A stretch of 64,000 bases of DNA from Lomentospora prolificans (Eukaryota > Ascomycota > Sordariomycetes > Microascales > Microascaceae): the NCBI GenBank assembly GCA_029532625.1, contig JARFXM010000011.1, forward strand, positions 496,001 through 560,000, given 5' to 3'. Of the stretch, positions 46,301 through 58,907 are shown in pieces. Each line of letters opens with the position of its first letter. Within the stretch, counting starts at the first letter, position 1. The notes under the pieces are model-generated. The model was given only the letters and a program-made list of their open reading frames with translations, did not search any database and was not told the origin of the DNA. The position numbers and the translations under genes were made by a program.

Positions 46301-48304
46301 CCGTTGACTTCCTCGCAATCTACACGCTGAAGTAAAATATCCGCCGTGAATACGGCCGTGGGTTGTTCGATCAAGGGACCAGATCTGGATAATTCGGGGA
46401 ACATATCGAGCGGGCAGGGAGGTAGGGCAGCCAGGGTGGAGGGAAGAAATGAAAGAAAAAAAATAGAGCAAGGGGGTATTAACCATTGAGGGATGTTGCC
46501 ATAGTACGGATACGGAAACGGAGTGGCAGTTGGTAGCTAGCTCGGCGGCAGAAATAGTAGATAGCTTGCACCTATGAATATCCTCCGAGACGCCTGGCTA
46601 TGCGGATAGATGTTGGAGGGACGCCATCGGCCTGGCAAAGATGGGATAATGGGAAATAATCTTCTGGGCAATCTACCGACAGTGTTGCAGCTGACCAGCC
46701 TGAACGAACTTCTTGCCAAAAAGACGGCTGGTAGAGCAGCGCTTGGCGCCCCCAAGTACGGTTCACATTCTCACGGGTAACATCAACAATAATGATGGTG
46801 CATGATTCGCGTGCTTGGCAAATGTTGATTTTTGGCTTGGCGGAGTACTCCTCTGCTTGGCGCGAGGGCTGTACAAGGTAAGGGCTCGTCGGCAAGCCTG
46901 GCTAGGCAAGGACAGGCATGTCCGTCCATCCCAGCAACCCCTACCTACCTTTCCATCCTTTTTTCGTCTCAGGAGCTACTTTTTCTCCCCGGCGCGAACT
47001 AATCTGGCGCCATCGTATGGGCGGATGCATGTCCGTGAGAAAGACGCCGGGAGCGTGCTGACACCCCACGAAACGAAAATTACATACCACAAGGAGATTG
47101 GCCTGCTATTGTTTTATTTCCCGTTTCCCGATGTTGGTTCTGTATGGCCCATTCGGGATTGCTGCCATTTTTGATATCTCGATGATACCGATGTTGTACG
47201 GAACCCGCACTCAAGCACGGAGACCCAGAAAATCAGTCAGATGCAGTCGTCCTCGCTAAGCACAAGATATGCAGTGCGATGCATTTTGGGACGGGATAAC
47301 GGGAAGAGATAATAACTTGTACAATATCTATGTCCGTCGAACCAACTTGACGTACGTCCGTCCACCACCGGCCGAGGGACCAATTGTCGTCGTGTCCTGC
47401 GACTCATACCTCGCTTAGTAGCTCGCTGATTGGACGCGTTTCTGGCTTCGCGGTATCGTTTGTCCCGCTCCCCGAGGTGAGATTGAGGAGGAGTCGTTGA
47501 GTGAGGATACCACTGGGAATGGGGCGGACGCAAGGGAAACCAACGAACCCCCCTGCTTCGGAAGCTCAAGCGCCTTGCTTCCTTTCGTCCCCGTCTGCTA
47601 TGCTCCCGTGGTCCCTGCTCAGCTTTCTCCGTCTTCCCTTTAACCCCTTCGACGCCGCCCGCCCCCGTGATGCTGCGCGCGAAGCTGTTTTAGCAGTGCG
47701 ACCCAAGCTCTCCCTTTCCGACCTGGGGTAGCAAAAAGAGGAGGTATTAGTGAGGAGCAGGACTTAATGGGGAGGCGAACGGAGGGGCGTGTACGGTAGA
47801 TGTCTCATCTACACCCGTACGGTACCCGGGGTACGGGGGTGCGGCCCAATTTGGGTGCATTCCGACTACTTTTGCTTTTACCCGCTGATCCTTTCCACTC
47901 TGCTCCATGGATAGCCGCAAATCTTCCAACTAGATGTAGAAGCCGCGTCGGCGTTTTTAAACGCACATCACCTCTTTCTCATCGTTGCTCGTTGTCCCCT
48001 CTTCCCTGCGATCCAACCGACCCTGTCCATCCTTATACCGCCCTCTTCCTCCCACCCCCTTCTCTCCTTCTCTAATTGTTTTTTTCTTCTCTTTTTGCGT
48101 TCCCACCTATATATATATATATAACCCGCGACAAAGCCCCAAGACTTTTTTCCTGCCGGTTGGTCTTATATCCTATTGTTCTTCGCACCCCTATTCACTT
48201 TTCTGGGTGCCGGTGAAGTCTTGTCCTCAAGTTTCACTTGATCCTACAAGAACACGGCAGGGTCCCCCGAAGGGTGCGATATAAGTCTTGGTACTGCAGC
48301 CAAC
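43388..48304. other. Long gene-free stretch upstream of the MFS transporter
   Basis: 4.9 kb without a gene I can support. It is rich in C/T and G/A tracts, with a run of G at 44856-44863. From about 47500 the plus strand is strongly pyrimidine-rich, which fits a long promoter and leader of the transporter at 48305. Frames at 43531, 44253, 45747 and 46815 have no motifs. Confidence 0.45.
48109..48122 (+). promoter_or_regulatory. AT dinucleotide tract, possible core promoter of the MFS gene
   Basis: Seven tandem AT units, 183 bp upstream of the ATG at 48305, inside a pyrimidine-rich leader. It could act as a TATA element or be a plain microsatellite. Confidence 0.35.
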
Positions 48305-49933
48305 ATGTCGGCCGAGAACGAGAAGAAGACGGCCACACCGCCGGGCTGGGACTCGTCTTCCGGCGTCGGTGAGGTCGAGGCGGCCCCCAACACCACCGAC
48401 TCTCTCGCCGTCGACAAGACCCGTGAGAAGGAGGTCATCCGGAAGCTTGACATGCGCATCGTCCCTACGGTGATGTGGTGCTACCTCATGAACATGATGG
48501 ATCGAGGTAGGTACACCCCAACGAGTCGCGGATCTTATTGTCTATGGTGAAGCTCACCTTTAAACAGTGAACATCGGCAATGCTCGTTTGTTCAAACTGG
48601 AGGAGGAGCTCGGTCTCAAGGGTAATCAGTTCCAGTTGGCTGTCTCCCTTCTCTTTGTTACCTACTGTGTAAGCTTTGCTCCAAAACCGCCGTACTCACA
48701 CCTACCTAAGGAGCTCCGCACTAACAAGAGCCATATTAGCTCTTTGAGGCTCCGTCCAACATGATCATTAAGAAACTTCACCCCGCTCGCTACCTCTCCG
48801 GATTGACCCTCGCCTGGGGAATTATCGCCACCTTCAGCTCCTTCGTCAAGAACTTCGGCGGCCTCATCGCCTGCCGTCTTCTCCTCGGTTTCTTTGAGGC
48901 TGGTTTCTTCCCAGGTGTCGTACTGTACCTTTCCATGTTCTACGGCCGTCGCACCCTCGCTCTCCGTGTCGCCTACTTCTTCGCTACCGCTGCCGCCGCG
49001 GGTGTCGCCGGTGGACTTGTAGCTTACGGCATCAGTTTCATGGATGGTTATGCCGGCTGGAAAGCCTGGCGGTGGATCATCCTGATCAACGGTCTCCCCA
49101 CCATTGTCACTGGTATCGCCATTTTCTTCATTCTTCCCAACAGTCCCGAGTCCGCCAAGTTCCTCACCGACGATGACAAGGTTGTCCTCCGGAAGATCCA
49201 CGACGAACAGATTGGCCGTGCCCATAACCTCCGCCACATGGTCAAGGAGGATGTCATCGACGGCATCAAGGATTGGACCACATGGGCCTACTGCTTCGCT
49301 CTCTTCCCCACCCTTGCCATGTTGTATTCTTTCGTCGTTTTCCTCCCGACCATTGTCCACGGCCTTGGGGAGTGGAACGCCGCTGAGGTCCAGGCCATGA
49401 CGGTCCCCGTTTACGCTGTTGGTGCCATCGTCTACATTATCTGTGCCAAGATCAGCGACACGACCCAGATTCGAGGTCCCTTCGTCATGGGCTCCATCGT
49501 TTCCTCCATCGTCGGTTATGGTATGCTCATTGCCCAAAAGGGCACCGCTGTTTCCTACGCCGGTTGCTTCTTCGTTTCCATCGGCATCTTCACCTCCTCT
49601 GGTATCTCCTTTGCATGGGTTCCCACCAACAACCCCCGGTACGGAAAGCGCGCTTTCTCCACCGGCATGCACCTCTGCATTGGTAACTCTTCCGGTGTCG
49701 CCTCTCCCTTCCTCTTCGCCAACAAGTTCGCTCCCCACTTCAGGCCTGGCTACGCTGCGTCTATGGGTATGCTTGTTGTCTCCTTCACCCTCAACCTCAT
49801 CCTCCACCTTCATTTCAGCCGCCAGAACAAACTCCGTGACCAGGGCAAGTTCGACCACCTCCTCGAGGGCAAGACAGAAGACGAGATCGAGGCTATGGGT
49901 GAGAAGAGCCCCAGGTTCCGATTCGCCATCTAG
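48305..49933 (+). CDS. MFS transporter, anion:cation symporter (Dal5/Tna1-like)
   Basis: Three exons: 48305-48506, 48568-48668 and 48740-49933, with introns of 61 and 71 bp, giving 498 aa. A hydrophilic N-terminus of about 50 residues is followed by VIRKLDMRIVPTVMWCYLMNMMDRVNIGNAR, the classic first helix of the ACS family. Next are LFEAPSNMIIKKL, CRLLLGFFEAGFFPG and YGRRTLALR, the A-type loop. GYAGWKAWRWIILINGLPT and LPNSPESAKFLT mark the central loop, and YGKRAFSTGMHLCIGNSSG the C-half. Relatives carry allantoate, nicotinate, biotin and other organic anions with protons across the plasma membrane. The substrate cannot be told from sequence. G/C-rich third positions suggest strong expression. 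Confidence 0.94.
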
Positions 49934-50424
49934 TGGGCCGCGAATTGCTTTTCTTTTTTAATATTTGCTTCTAACGGCTTCTCACTGTTCCGCTTCACCC
50001 GAAGCTCCGTGCCAATATAAGCAGTAAAGGATCTTGTCTGACTGGAATCTTGTGGGTGCTGATAATTCGCTGCAAATATTGAAAATGTCCCGACTGCCGG
50101 GTTTCGTTGAGGCGGATGGTAGAGGAGAGCAGAATTTGGACATATATAGAATGGGAATTTCTACTTTGTCTCCACCGATCCCTTGAATTTGAGCGCTCTA
50201 TCCCCCGTGAATGCGACAGGTTAGCCTGTAACAGCGTGTCATTCACGCGGTGTGCACCTCGTAGGTCAGAACAGCATACAAATTCATCCACCCAAAGCAC
50301 TGGTGAACTTGACCCGAGCGCCAGCGACACGCTCTCGGTTCCCGCTTCATGGCCCGATTATCATCACTATCGGGGATCTACAATACACCGAGCTGTTGTA
50401 TATATTAGCTTATGCTTCATGCAT
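49934..50424. other. Convergent intergenic spacer
   Basis: 491 bp between the 3' ends of the MFS transporter and the NLR gene. Nothing is recognised. Confidence 0.5.
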
Positions 50425-53400
50425 CTAATGAACCACTATATCCGGAATCACTGCGCCGGCCTTTTTCTTGGCCATCCTATGATCCTCCATCGCCCCCTCC
50501 AATATTTCCCGTACGTCCTCCATCTTTGTCAAGTCCAGCGGGAGCAGTCCATTAGCATCACGTAAAGTGGGATTGGCGCCTTCGCGTAAGAAGAGTCTGA
50601 TGAGTTCTGCAGACCCTCGCCAAGCCGCGTGATGCAGGGGTGTATTTCCCTGTATATCCTGAGCGTTCACATCCGCTCCGTTCCGAAGCAGGACTTTGGC
50701 GTTGGCAATAGCCACGTCTGTGTCCAAGTCATACATGCGGCTGCCGACTGAATCGTACTCATAACTGTAAAGGACATGGTGTAGGGGTGTCATTTTCGCA
50801 TAGTCTATTGATGTGGCGGACAAATTGTGCTTTTCGAGTAACACCGTCATGGTATCGGTCGAGTCAGGCGAAGGCGAAGAGGCGGCGGTATGAATCGCTG
50901 ATCGTCCGTGGCTATCGATAGCCCTGGCGCCAGCTCCCTTTCGAAGAAGCCATTCAACAGTTTGAAGGGCGCCGCATGCCGCTGCAATTTGAATCGGTGT
51001 TACTCCGTCAATTGTATCAGCAAAGTTGATGTCGCTCTCGTCACAAACCAGTCTCTCTAGCATAGCCACTTGGTCTTTTAGTCGGCGGTTGGAAAGCGCA
51101 TAATGGAACGGGCGGTGACCTTTGAAATTCCGGAGTCTCTTGTCGGCTCCATGTAGCAACAGGACTTCGACGAATTCTTCCGCATTTTCCCTCGCTGCGG
51201 TATGCAAGGCGGTATTTCCGGATATATCAGTGTCATCAATCGGCACCGTCCTAAGGCTCAACAGATAAGATAGAACAGACGAGGATGAGTTGCGTAGAGC
51301 GAGTTGCAGGCATGTCGTCAAATCTTTGCCGTAGGCTACTGCGACATCCGCTCCATGTTCTAGGAGACGACGCACCGAGTCTACGCTTCCCTGGCAGCAA
51401 GCGCTATGGAGAAAGGAAAATCCATTGATAGCCCCAGAGAAGTCCGTTCCTATCTCTATTAACCGAAGCAGCACGTCATCGTTACAACCGGTCATATACC
51501 AGAACGAGCTCGCCGAGACTGTTTCAAAATCGAACTGGTACACATCGATTCCTTGCAAGATTAGCTGCGAAATTTCGAGATTCGCATCCACTCGTTGCGC
51601 GTACGAGTGCTTATCCGAGTTGCCATCTTCGCTTAGAGGCCCACCAAAGGCATCTAGGAGGCCGATAATTGCGCTGAGTCGAATTTGAGGGTCTGAAAAC
51701 GTCACCGGATCCGACTGGAGCACCTTTTCGACAACATCGACCTTTCCTGAGTACGCCGCTGCAATAAGAGCCTGATTCACTCTAAAATTGTGGTAATTGA
51801 CTGTGCAGTCGGATATATCGGCTCCATTTGCCAGTAACATTTCGACTAGTTGGAGGTTTCCGTCTTTACATGCAGTGACCAGCGGTGGTAGGTGCTCGTA
51901 AGGCAGTTCGTATGGTGCCCTCCACCGGTTTTCGCGCAAGGTACTCCTGGAATGAAAGTATGAAACGGGTAGACTGGCGTGGGCTTTGTACTTGAGCAAG
52001 ATTCTTAGCGTTTCTTGGTGACCCTTGGAGACGGCGACCTGAACGTAGCTCTGTCCTTTATCGAGCAGCTCGTTAATATCTGTGGAATCTCTAGCAAGTC
52101 TTCTGTCGACATAGGTGGCGAGGTTCTTTTCCACGCATAATTGGAGTAGTGTATACCCTTGGAAGTGTCTCTCGCCTCTGTGTATCCAGTCGAAAACGGA
52201 TACGTAATTCTGGAAAGTCTTTTCCCCGTTACCAAAGTGTGTATCAATTAGGTCGGTTTGTGGTGCGCTCAACTTTTCAGCCTCTTCGCAATGATGGAAG
52301 CAAAACTCAGCAGCGTAACCGAGGAACGGAAACTTCCTCCTAACGAAGGTTTGGGATTGCTTGAAGAGACCAGAGCCGCCTTTTATTTGGCATCCTAGGT
52401 CTTGCACCTCTTTGAGCGTGATGTATTGTGTGCAACATTTAGCGAGAATTACATGGCCTTCTGTGACTAGCGGATTTGGTCTCGAATCGCCAGTCTTTTC
52501 AGCCGTAGACGTGAGGAAATCTCCGACTGACTGATGCATAAACTGAACGACTTGTGATGACGCTGGAGTTATGTGCGGCTCGTCGGACCATGAATCCGTG
52601 ACTTCTTTGACCTCCAACAAACCACCGCATCGGCTGCGAATTCGTCTCTTCATGGCTTCATCATCCTGAACCATGTTTGGTGAGTTTTCAATTTTTTCAT
52701 GAGAGGACAAGCCAGCATCTCCTTGTAGAACAGTAATGTAGCGAAATTCGCCGAGCGTCAGTGGCCGGTGAGCGCTGAGAACTACTGACAGCATCACATT
52801 GGCTTCTTTTATGTACCTTTTCTCAATGTTTCCAAGAAGAAGGGCGAAGAGATCACCGAGTTTGTCAGGAATCTCTTCGACTGCAGTTGAGAGCTCAGCC
52901 ACCGTGGCACCATCTCTCAGTGCGGTCTGGACTCTCTCTAAAGCGAGGTGAGCCCATAGAAAAATCCCATCGGCTCTCTGGATTAGCTGACTTTTCATCT
53001 GCTTCATACTATCGCCCGCGCGAACTAAGGGTAGGAGCTTGGACCAGGCATCATTTATGTACGCAGTAATATCCGGGCCGTTGCGGTCTTCCATCCTAAA
53101 ACCTCCGGCCATTGTGGGAATAGTCACGGTGGGCAGGTCGCGCGAGGAGAAGCATACGCAGACACTATCCTTGGCCGCATAGAGACAGAGGCTTTCCAGG
53201 AATCCGACTAGGTCGCCGTGGCTAAAAGTACCTTCGTCGCACTCGTCAAGCGCGTCGAGAAGAAAGCACATTCGGGACTTTTGAGACGTATATGACGTTA
53301 TGCTTCTCAATGCTCTTCTTAGGTGTGCTGTTGACCACGTTATCCTCGAGATGTCGATAAGGTCGCAGAGCTCGGTTGTGCTGAGGCCGCAATCCGTAGC

Positions 53401-54841
53401 TATCCAGATGAACTCATCCATGATGGCATCAAAGGCAGATGGACATTGGCGAATGATTTGAATAATGGCATAGGAGAGGAATCCGTCAAACGAGTGCTCG
53501 TGCTGGGCGCCTCGTGTATTGAAAGAGTGCTGGACTATGGCGGCGTAAGAGTGCCGATAGCTCTTCCGCAGCCGATTCGATACTTCGCTCATCAAGACTG
53601 ACTTTCCGCTTCCTGGTTTCCCAGTTATCGCGAATAGGCCCGATCCCGTTTGAAGCCACCTCTTCAGATCGCTCTCGTTGCTCCACACCCAACCAAGCGT
53701 GTCTCGATGCGGTTCCTTGAACTGACTCCAGTTTGTGGGTATGGCCGTTTCTTCTCCGAGACTCTTGAGGCACGCCCTCATCATTTGCTGCGTATAACCG
53801 TTCCGTGACGTATGCGCACGTTCCTCCAACAAGCTGGCAATTTTCCGCTGAAGAGTTTGGCAGATCATGTGGAAAGCGTCGTCCTCGACATTCTCGAAGC
53901 GAACGAGATGCTCATGGTCTCGAGCAACCGGAATGTTTTCAGAGTACTCGCAGTCAAACACGGCGGAATCTTTGTCGACGACCAGATGCTGCGACGGATA
54001 CCTTGGTACTTGTTCGTAAAAATTGACAATGGCAATTTGACCTTTGACCCTCATAAAGTCGGAGTTCACAATGAATGACTCGTCGCCGCGCGGTTGAAGG
54101 ACTGTTTTGACATTTTTTGGTACCTCCCTGTTGGCTAGTTTCATCATGTTCAATCCAAGCTTTGTGATAGATCTGTCAAGCAAATGACTCCCCCGGTGTG
54201 GAGTCCCAAGGAAGAATATGACTTTGGTTAGCCTCAGGATTTCACTGTCCGATGGCCTCTGAGAGCTGATAACGAGAGCCTGCCAGCTACGATTAGGATC
54301 TGATAATAACAGAAGCCCATACGGATCTTGACCTCACTTACTTGTTTAATGACAATACCCCCCAAGCTATGGCCCAAAAATACAATCGACCTGTCCATTT
54401 CCTTGGAACCTACTCGGTTATTTCTCAAGTGGAGCAGTAGGCTCTCGGCATGTTGATAAACGCCTAAGGGATTCGCCGAACCTGCCGTCACGTCGGCGAT
54501 GTACCCAAAGAGCATGATCCTCGCTGTGGGAAGGATCTTGGGAAGCTCGGAAGGCCAGAAAAACCCTGTTGATTCATTATAAAAGGTACGATGGGGAGCT
54601 CCATTCAATCCGTGAACAATTATCAAGCTATTGCAATTATTAGGTGGAACGACGAATACTACGCTGTGGGATGGCTAGCGGGATCTAACACCTACTCAAT
54701 CGCGCAATCTTCCGGGTCATTCAAGACTGTAATACCCTCACGTCGCACTTGGTCAGCGATGGGAAAGCCTTTTGGAGAGGTCGACGTTCTCAAGGATCCC
54801 GTCGACGTCCTACTCCGAGTGGTGTTTAATCGCGATAGCAT
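50425..54841 (-). CDS. NLR-type protein: alpha/beta-hydrolase, NACHT NTPase, ankyrin repeats
   Basis: Three exons: 54841-54696, 54627-54342 and 54279-50425, with introns of 68 and 62 bp, giving 1428 aa. Residues 50-250 form a lipase-like alpha/beta-hydrolase: LIIVHGLNGAPHRTF, nucleophile Ser136 in FLGHSLGG, and IFFLGTPHRGS. The NACHT follows, with P-loop GKPGSGKS at 364-371 and Walker B FLLDALDECDEG near 483-494. From about 960 to 1410 there are about ten ankyrin repeats, such as GNTALHTAARENAEEFVEVLLLHGAD and GNTPLHHAAWRGSAELIRLFLREGAN. This is a known fungal NLR layout, in which ankyrins sense, NACHT oligomerises and the hydrolase is the effector. No NLR ligand can be named. It is divergent from the AAA+ gene 662 bp away. 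Confidence 0.93.
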
Positions 54842-55503
54842 CGTGGCCGCCGGGGGCACCTGCGAACAACCACGGAAAGAAAAAAAAAGGATCAAAGCAG
54901 CAGCGATGGCGAGACAGAAATCGGTATTTCGAAATTGGCCATACTCGATTGATTTGTGCGATTGGCAGTGAAGCGACAAAAAACACCGGCTTTCTTGAAA
55001 CTGAGGGGCCTCCGTCTCCGGTCATGGACACCCCCATCATCTCGCGAAAGCGAGGGGCAGTGCAGGCAAGGGTCGAAACCGAAAAAGGTGGCGATTGGCT
55101 GCCCATACCACCCATCAAGGCCGTCTCTGTCCTAATGCGGCTCGGTGCTACCCCGACAGCCTTACGCTCGGCGATGACATGGAGTTCCTGGAGGGCGCAG
55201 CGCATTGGGACAATCCTTCGACTGGCCGGAACAGACGCAAGCCCCTAAAAGCGGACTGTTTCGGACGCCTCAAAGCGAAGAGTCGGCTCCCGCCTTCTCG
55301 ATTCGATTCTTATTTGAAGAAATGCAGGCGCACGACAACTTGCATCTTTCGAGTTGCTTGTTATCTCGGGTTTGTTGGACCTGAGGTGGCGATTGAATTG
55401 AGCCAGCGTCTAGTGTTCAATTCGCTGCTTTAACGCCTATCCTGTTGGTTTTATTGCCCGTCGCCAGGCCAAGCAACACCAGTGCCAGGCGATCTCTTCA
55501 GTC
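54842..55503. promoter_or_regulatory. Shared divergent promoter region of the NLR and AAA+ genes
   Basis: The NLR starts at 54841 on minus and the AAA+ gene at 55504 on plus. The 662 bp between them must hold both promoters. No clear TATA box was seen. A minus-strand frame continues upstream of the NLR start without an ATG. Confidence 0.5.
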
Positions 55504-57986
55504 ATGGGCCGCTCTAATCCCGGTAAATATGCCCTCGTGGCGGCCACTCTTTATGACTTTTTTCCTTGTCGAGCTAACCGGGATCAGATGCTCCCACCTC
55601 CGAAAAGCCGAGGCGGCGATTCTTCAGGCGTTCCCGAAAGGCCAAGGAAAACATAGAACACATCGGCGTAACCAACAACATCCAGACCTTTTACGAAGGC
55701 CCCAATTTCAATGAGGACGATCCATCATGGGTCGAGTACGCACCGCCTTCGCTTCCCCAGGCCAAAAAGGTTAAGCACGAAGGTGCGGCGCTTCAAATTT
55801 ACAAGCGGAAAGATGACGGGCCTAGGCGCGAGGGATTCTACATACACAAGATCCGTATTCAGAGCCCCTTCATCAAGGAGGAGCTCCGCGAAACCCTAGA
55901 GAAGTTCGAGATACAATACGGGGACAACATGTTTGCCGAGTCCCTCTACCCGCATCACGGCCTCTTTTTCGCCTTGGACAAAGTAGCCGAGCTTTCCAAG
56001 ACAGCCGAGAGCGAGCTCGCGCGAAGCCACTGCGAACTTCTGTGCAATACAATTGAAGAAGCCTTCGAAGACACTCTCGACCAACTCGAGAGTCTGGAGA
56101 AGGAGCAGAAAATAACCTTTAAGCTCGTATGGACGCTGTTCCCACCTGGCAGTATTTTCGGGTCTCACAATGACTCCGCACCGCCCATGGCTTACCGCGT
56201 AAAGAAGGTCCGGCAGGACGAGAATCGCATGGCGCTTGACTGCCAAGCCATCGTTTTTGACGGCTGTAGATACGGCACATTAACGTGGTCATATAAAGTC
56301 AACGCTTTCGACGGAGCGGTTGACTACGTGTCCATTCCCGGGTTGCCCTATATCGACTTAAATCGCAACGCCGAGCTGAGGACGAGGTTGCTTGAAAGAG
56401 GCAAGAAGGCGGCCCAGCTTCAAACGATCGAGTACTTGACCTATAAACCGACTGACGGCACCGAAGACGAGTCCAAGAACCCATGGTTGCGGGGACAAGT
56501 GAGTATTGCGCTCGTTTCATATGCGATTTGCGACTGGCTTTACTAACTAATAGACAGGATCACGAACGTTTCGTGGTAGACCCCTATCTTTACCGTATCC
56601 GGTGCACGCAGTGGAAAGTCGAGCCTCTCCCAGGGTATGACAAGAGTAGTGCAGAGGAGCATCAGAACGATAAGACTGTGTTTTGGTGGGGCTATCGATT
56701 TCGAAGAGCGGACAAAATGAGTAAGTTTAGGGTGAATTGCCCGTTTGGGTTAATACCTCTAACGCGCGAGATCAAGGTTTCGAATCACAACATCGCCCAT
56801 CTGATGAAGATATCGAACTCAACCACCGCGCACTGAAGAAGAATGAGGAGAACTTTATCATCATGTATTTTGGTGTTACGGGGTTTTCCGTAACTACAAG
56901 GAGTTGGCGTAAGTGCAAAAGCCCGTCGGTCCTCGAACCGCGACGTAATCTAACGACCTTGAAGAAATTTTCAACGTGGAGAAACTCTACCCAATGGAGC
57001 GTGATGAAACAGTATTTGAACAGGTCGTCCTCGATGAAGCCAAGAAGGATGCCGTCAAGACGCTTGTAGAAAGTCACAAGGAGGCCATGGTCAAGTACGA
57101 CGACTTGATCCCCGGCAAGGGACAGTGTCTCCTGATTATTCTTAGCGGACCACCTGGTACCGGGAAGACTCTGATGGCTGAAGCTGGTCAGTGGACTCCC
57201 TCGGGATAAACCACCATATGACTAACAATCGTGTTTGCAGTCGCCGAGCACTTGTCCTGCCCTCTTCTTAGAGCAGATTCCCATTACTTCCAGGAAAACA
57301 TGATGGAGACTATCGAAGGCTACAAAGCCAATCTGAGCGGATTCCTGAACGATGCTACAGAATGGGGCGGCATCGTACTTTTTGATGGTTCGTAACGACT
57401 TATAGCAGTGGCTCATCCGTGGCTTCATTAATAATAACAATCGAACCTAGAACCGGACTTCTTATTCCAGTCGCAAGAATCCATGGACCGGAAGCACCTG
57501 CTCGCCTTCCTGCGCCACGCAGAATATTTCAAAGGCATTATGTTCCTGACGACAAACGTGGTCGACTCTATTGATCCAGCAGTCATCTCGCGAGCACAGA
57601 TTCACATCCGCTTCCCGTCGCTCAACGAACCGAGTCGTCTCCAGGTCTGGTCGAAATTTATCCGTCGCTTGCCAGAAGACATTGGGACAATTTCGCCTGA
57701 TGATATGAAGGTGCTGGCTAAATGGCGGATTAACGGGCGCGAAATCAAAAACATTCTCAACATGTCTGTCTCGTGGTGCCGAAGGAAGGAGGTCAAGATC
57801 AGCACCGAGATTATAGAAAATCTTCTGGAAACTATCTGCTCGTCCGCTACCAAGGAGCCTGAGGTAGTGGAGGAAGAGAATGAGTTGGAGTTGACGAACA
57901 GGATGAAGGGGGCTAAGACGAACGGTATAAACGGACACAAAAAGATTGTGTCGGCGATGGATGAGCTTAGTTTGCTTGATGTGTAG
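55504..57986 (+). CDS. AAA+ ATPase with N-terminal DUF7025-type domain
   Basis: Seven exons: 55504-55522, 55588-56498, 56558-56720, 56771-56908, 56965-57186, 57241-57387 and 57451-57986, giving 711 aa. The first exon is only 19 bp (MGRSNP + one base); its intron has GTAAAT, a CTAAC branch site and CAG. Residues 40-400 form the N-terminal domain of the DUF7025 family (IKEELRETLEKF, LVWTLFPPGSIFG, DCQAIVFDGCRYG). The AAA+ module has Walker A GPPGTGKT at 472-479, Walker B IVLFDEPD at 529-536 and sensor-1 FLTTNVVDSID. A helical lid follows and the tail is acidic. The protein is cytosolic, with no signal or membrane segment. Its substrate is unknown. This family is greatly expanded in filamentous ascomycetes. 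Confidence 0.92.
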
Positions 57987-58907
57987 TCCTTGAGGTTTTG
58001 TTAGGTACGGTAGGGTTCCGGTCCGGCGTTGGTGTGTGTTTGGGACGTTCCCCTTTGGTATTCTCAACAGTAGTTACTTGAGTCGAGGCACAATCACCTT
58101 TGCAACTCTAACCAGAATACACACAATTCGGTTTGAATACAAAGTGATCAGTTCCGAAGGTTCCGAGACGATGTGGGGTCCCGATCGACGACATCGTTCT
58201 GCAGTGAGCGAAGACATCCGTAACACCATTTCGGTGGGCTTCTCGCGTTGCAAACGCTTCAAACGGGCATGCTAGGATCTCGCAAGACCGTGCCGCAACC
58301 ATTACTCGAGTGGGTCACAGGTCGTTGGGTGATCTCGCGGCTCTGCGGTAATGGAGAGGCAGGGCTGGAGAGGGTGGGAGTAGATGTAACGACCAGAGCG
58401 CGGGTGGTCCCATCTTGGTGGGAATGGCACGTTCAGACCGGGTCCACCAGGGGGACATTCCTGGTTTTGGAGGACTACTTGGAGGGTACAAAGAGAATTA
58501 AGCTCAAAAGTCAACATCTGGGGTAAGAAAAGGAGCAAAAAGGCCAATCGGGCAGATCCACTGGCAGGTTTGACTTGCAGAGCCGCGTATCCGGCCTGGC
58601 CAATGAACACACCATCGCGCCGGGATCACGGATAACCGGCACAGCACGACGTAATTTGACATGTCGGGCGGGCGTGCGCAAAATCCAACAGCTCCGTTTC
58701 TCCGAACCCGCAGCAAAGGAGATTTGCGCGCACTCTCTAATATTGCGGTTTATTATGAAATGTTCCCACAATAATAATATGGCCGGGCCCTGACCTTGCC
58801 CTCGAATTTCTCTGAATCGTGTCTTTGTTCAAATTCCACCCGCATCACTCGGCGCAACTCGACGTTGTCTGAACCCACCACCGTCCGCCACACTCGTCGA
58901 ACCTACT
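57987..58907. other. Convergent intergenic spacer
   Basis: 921 bp between the 3' ends of the AAA+ gene and the DUF2306-like gene. No gene is recognised. Confidence 0.5.

Noticed and set aside
48662..49858. Minus-strand open frame of 398 codons opposite the MFS transporter
   Set aside because: Antisense shadow of a strongly codon-biased gene; acidic, Gly-rich, no family motifs.
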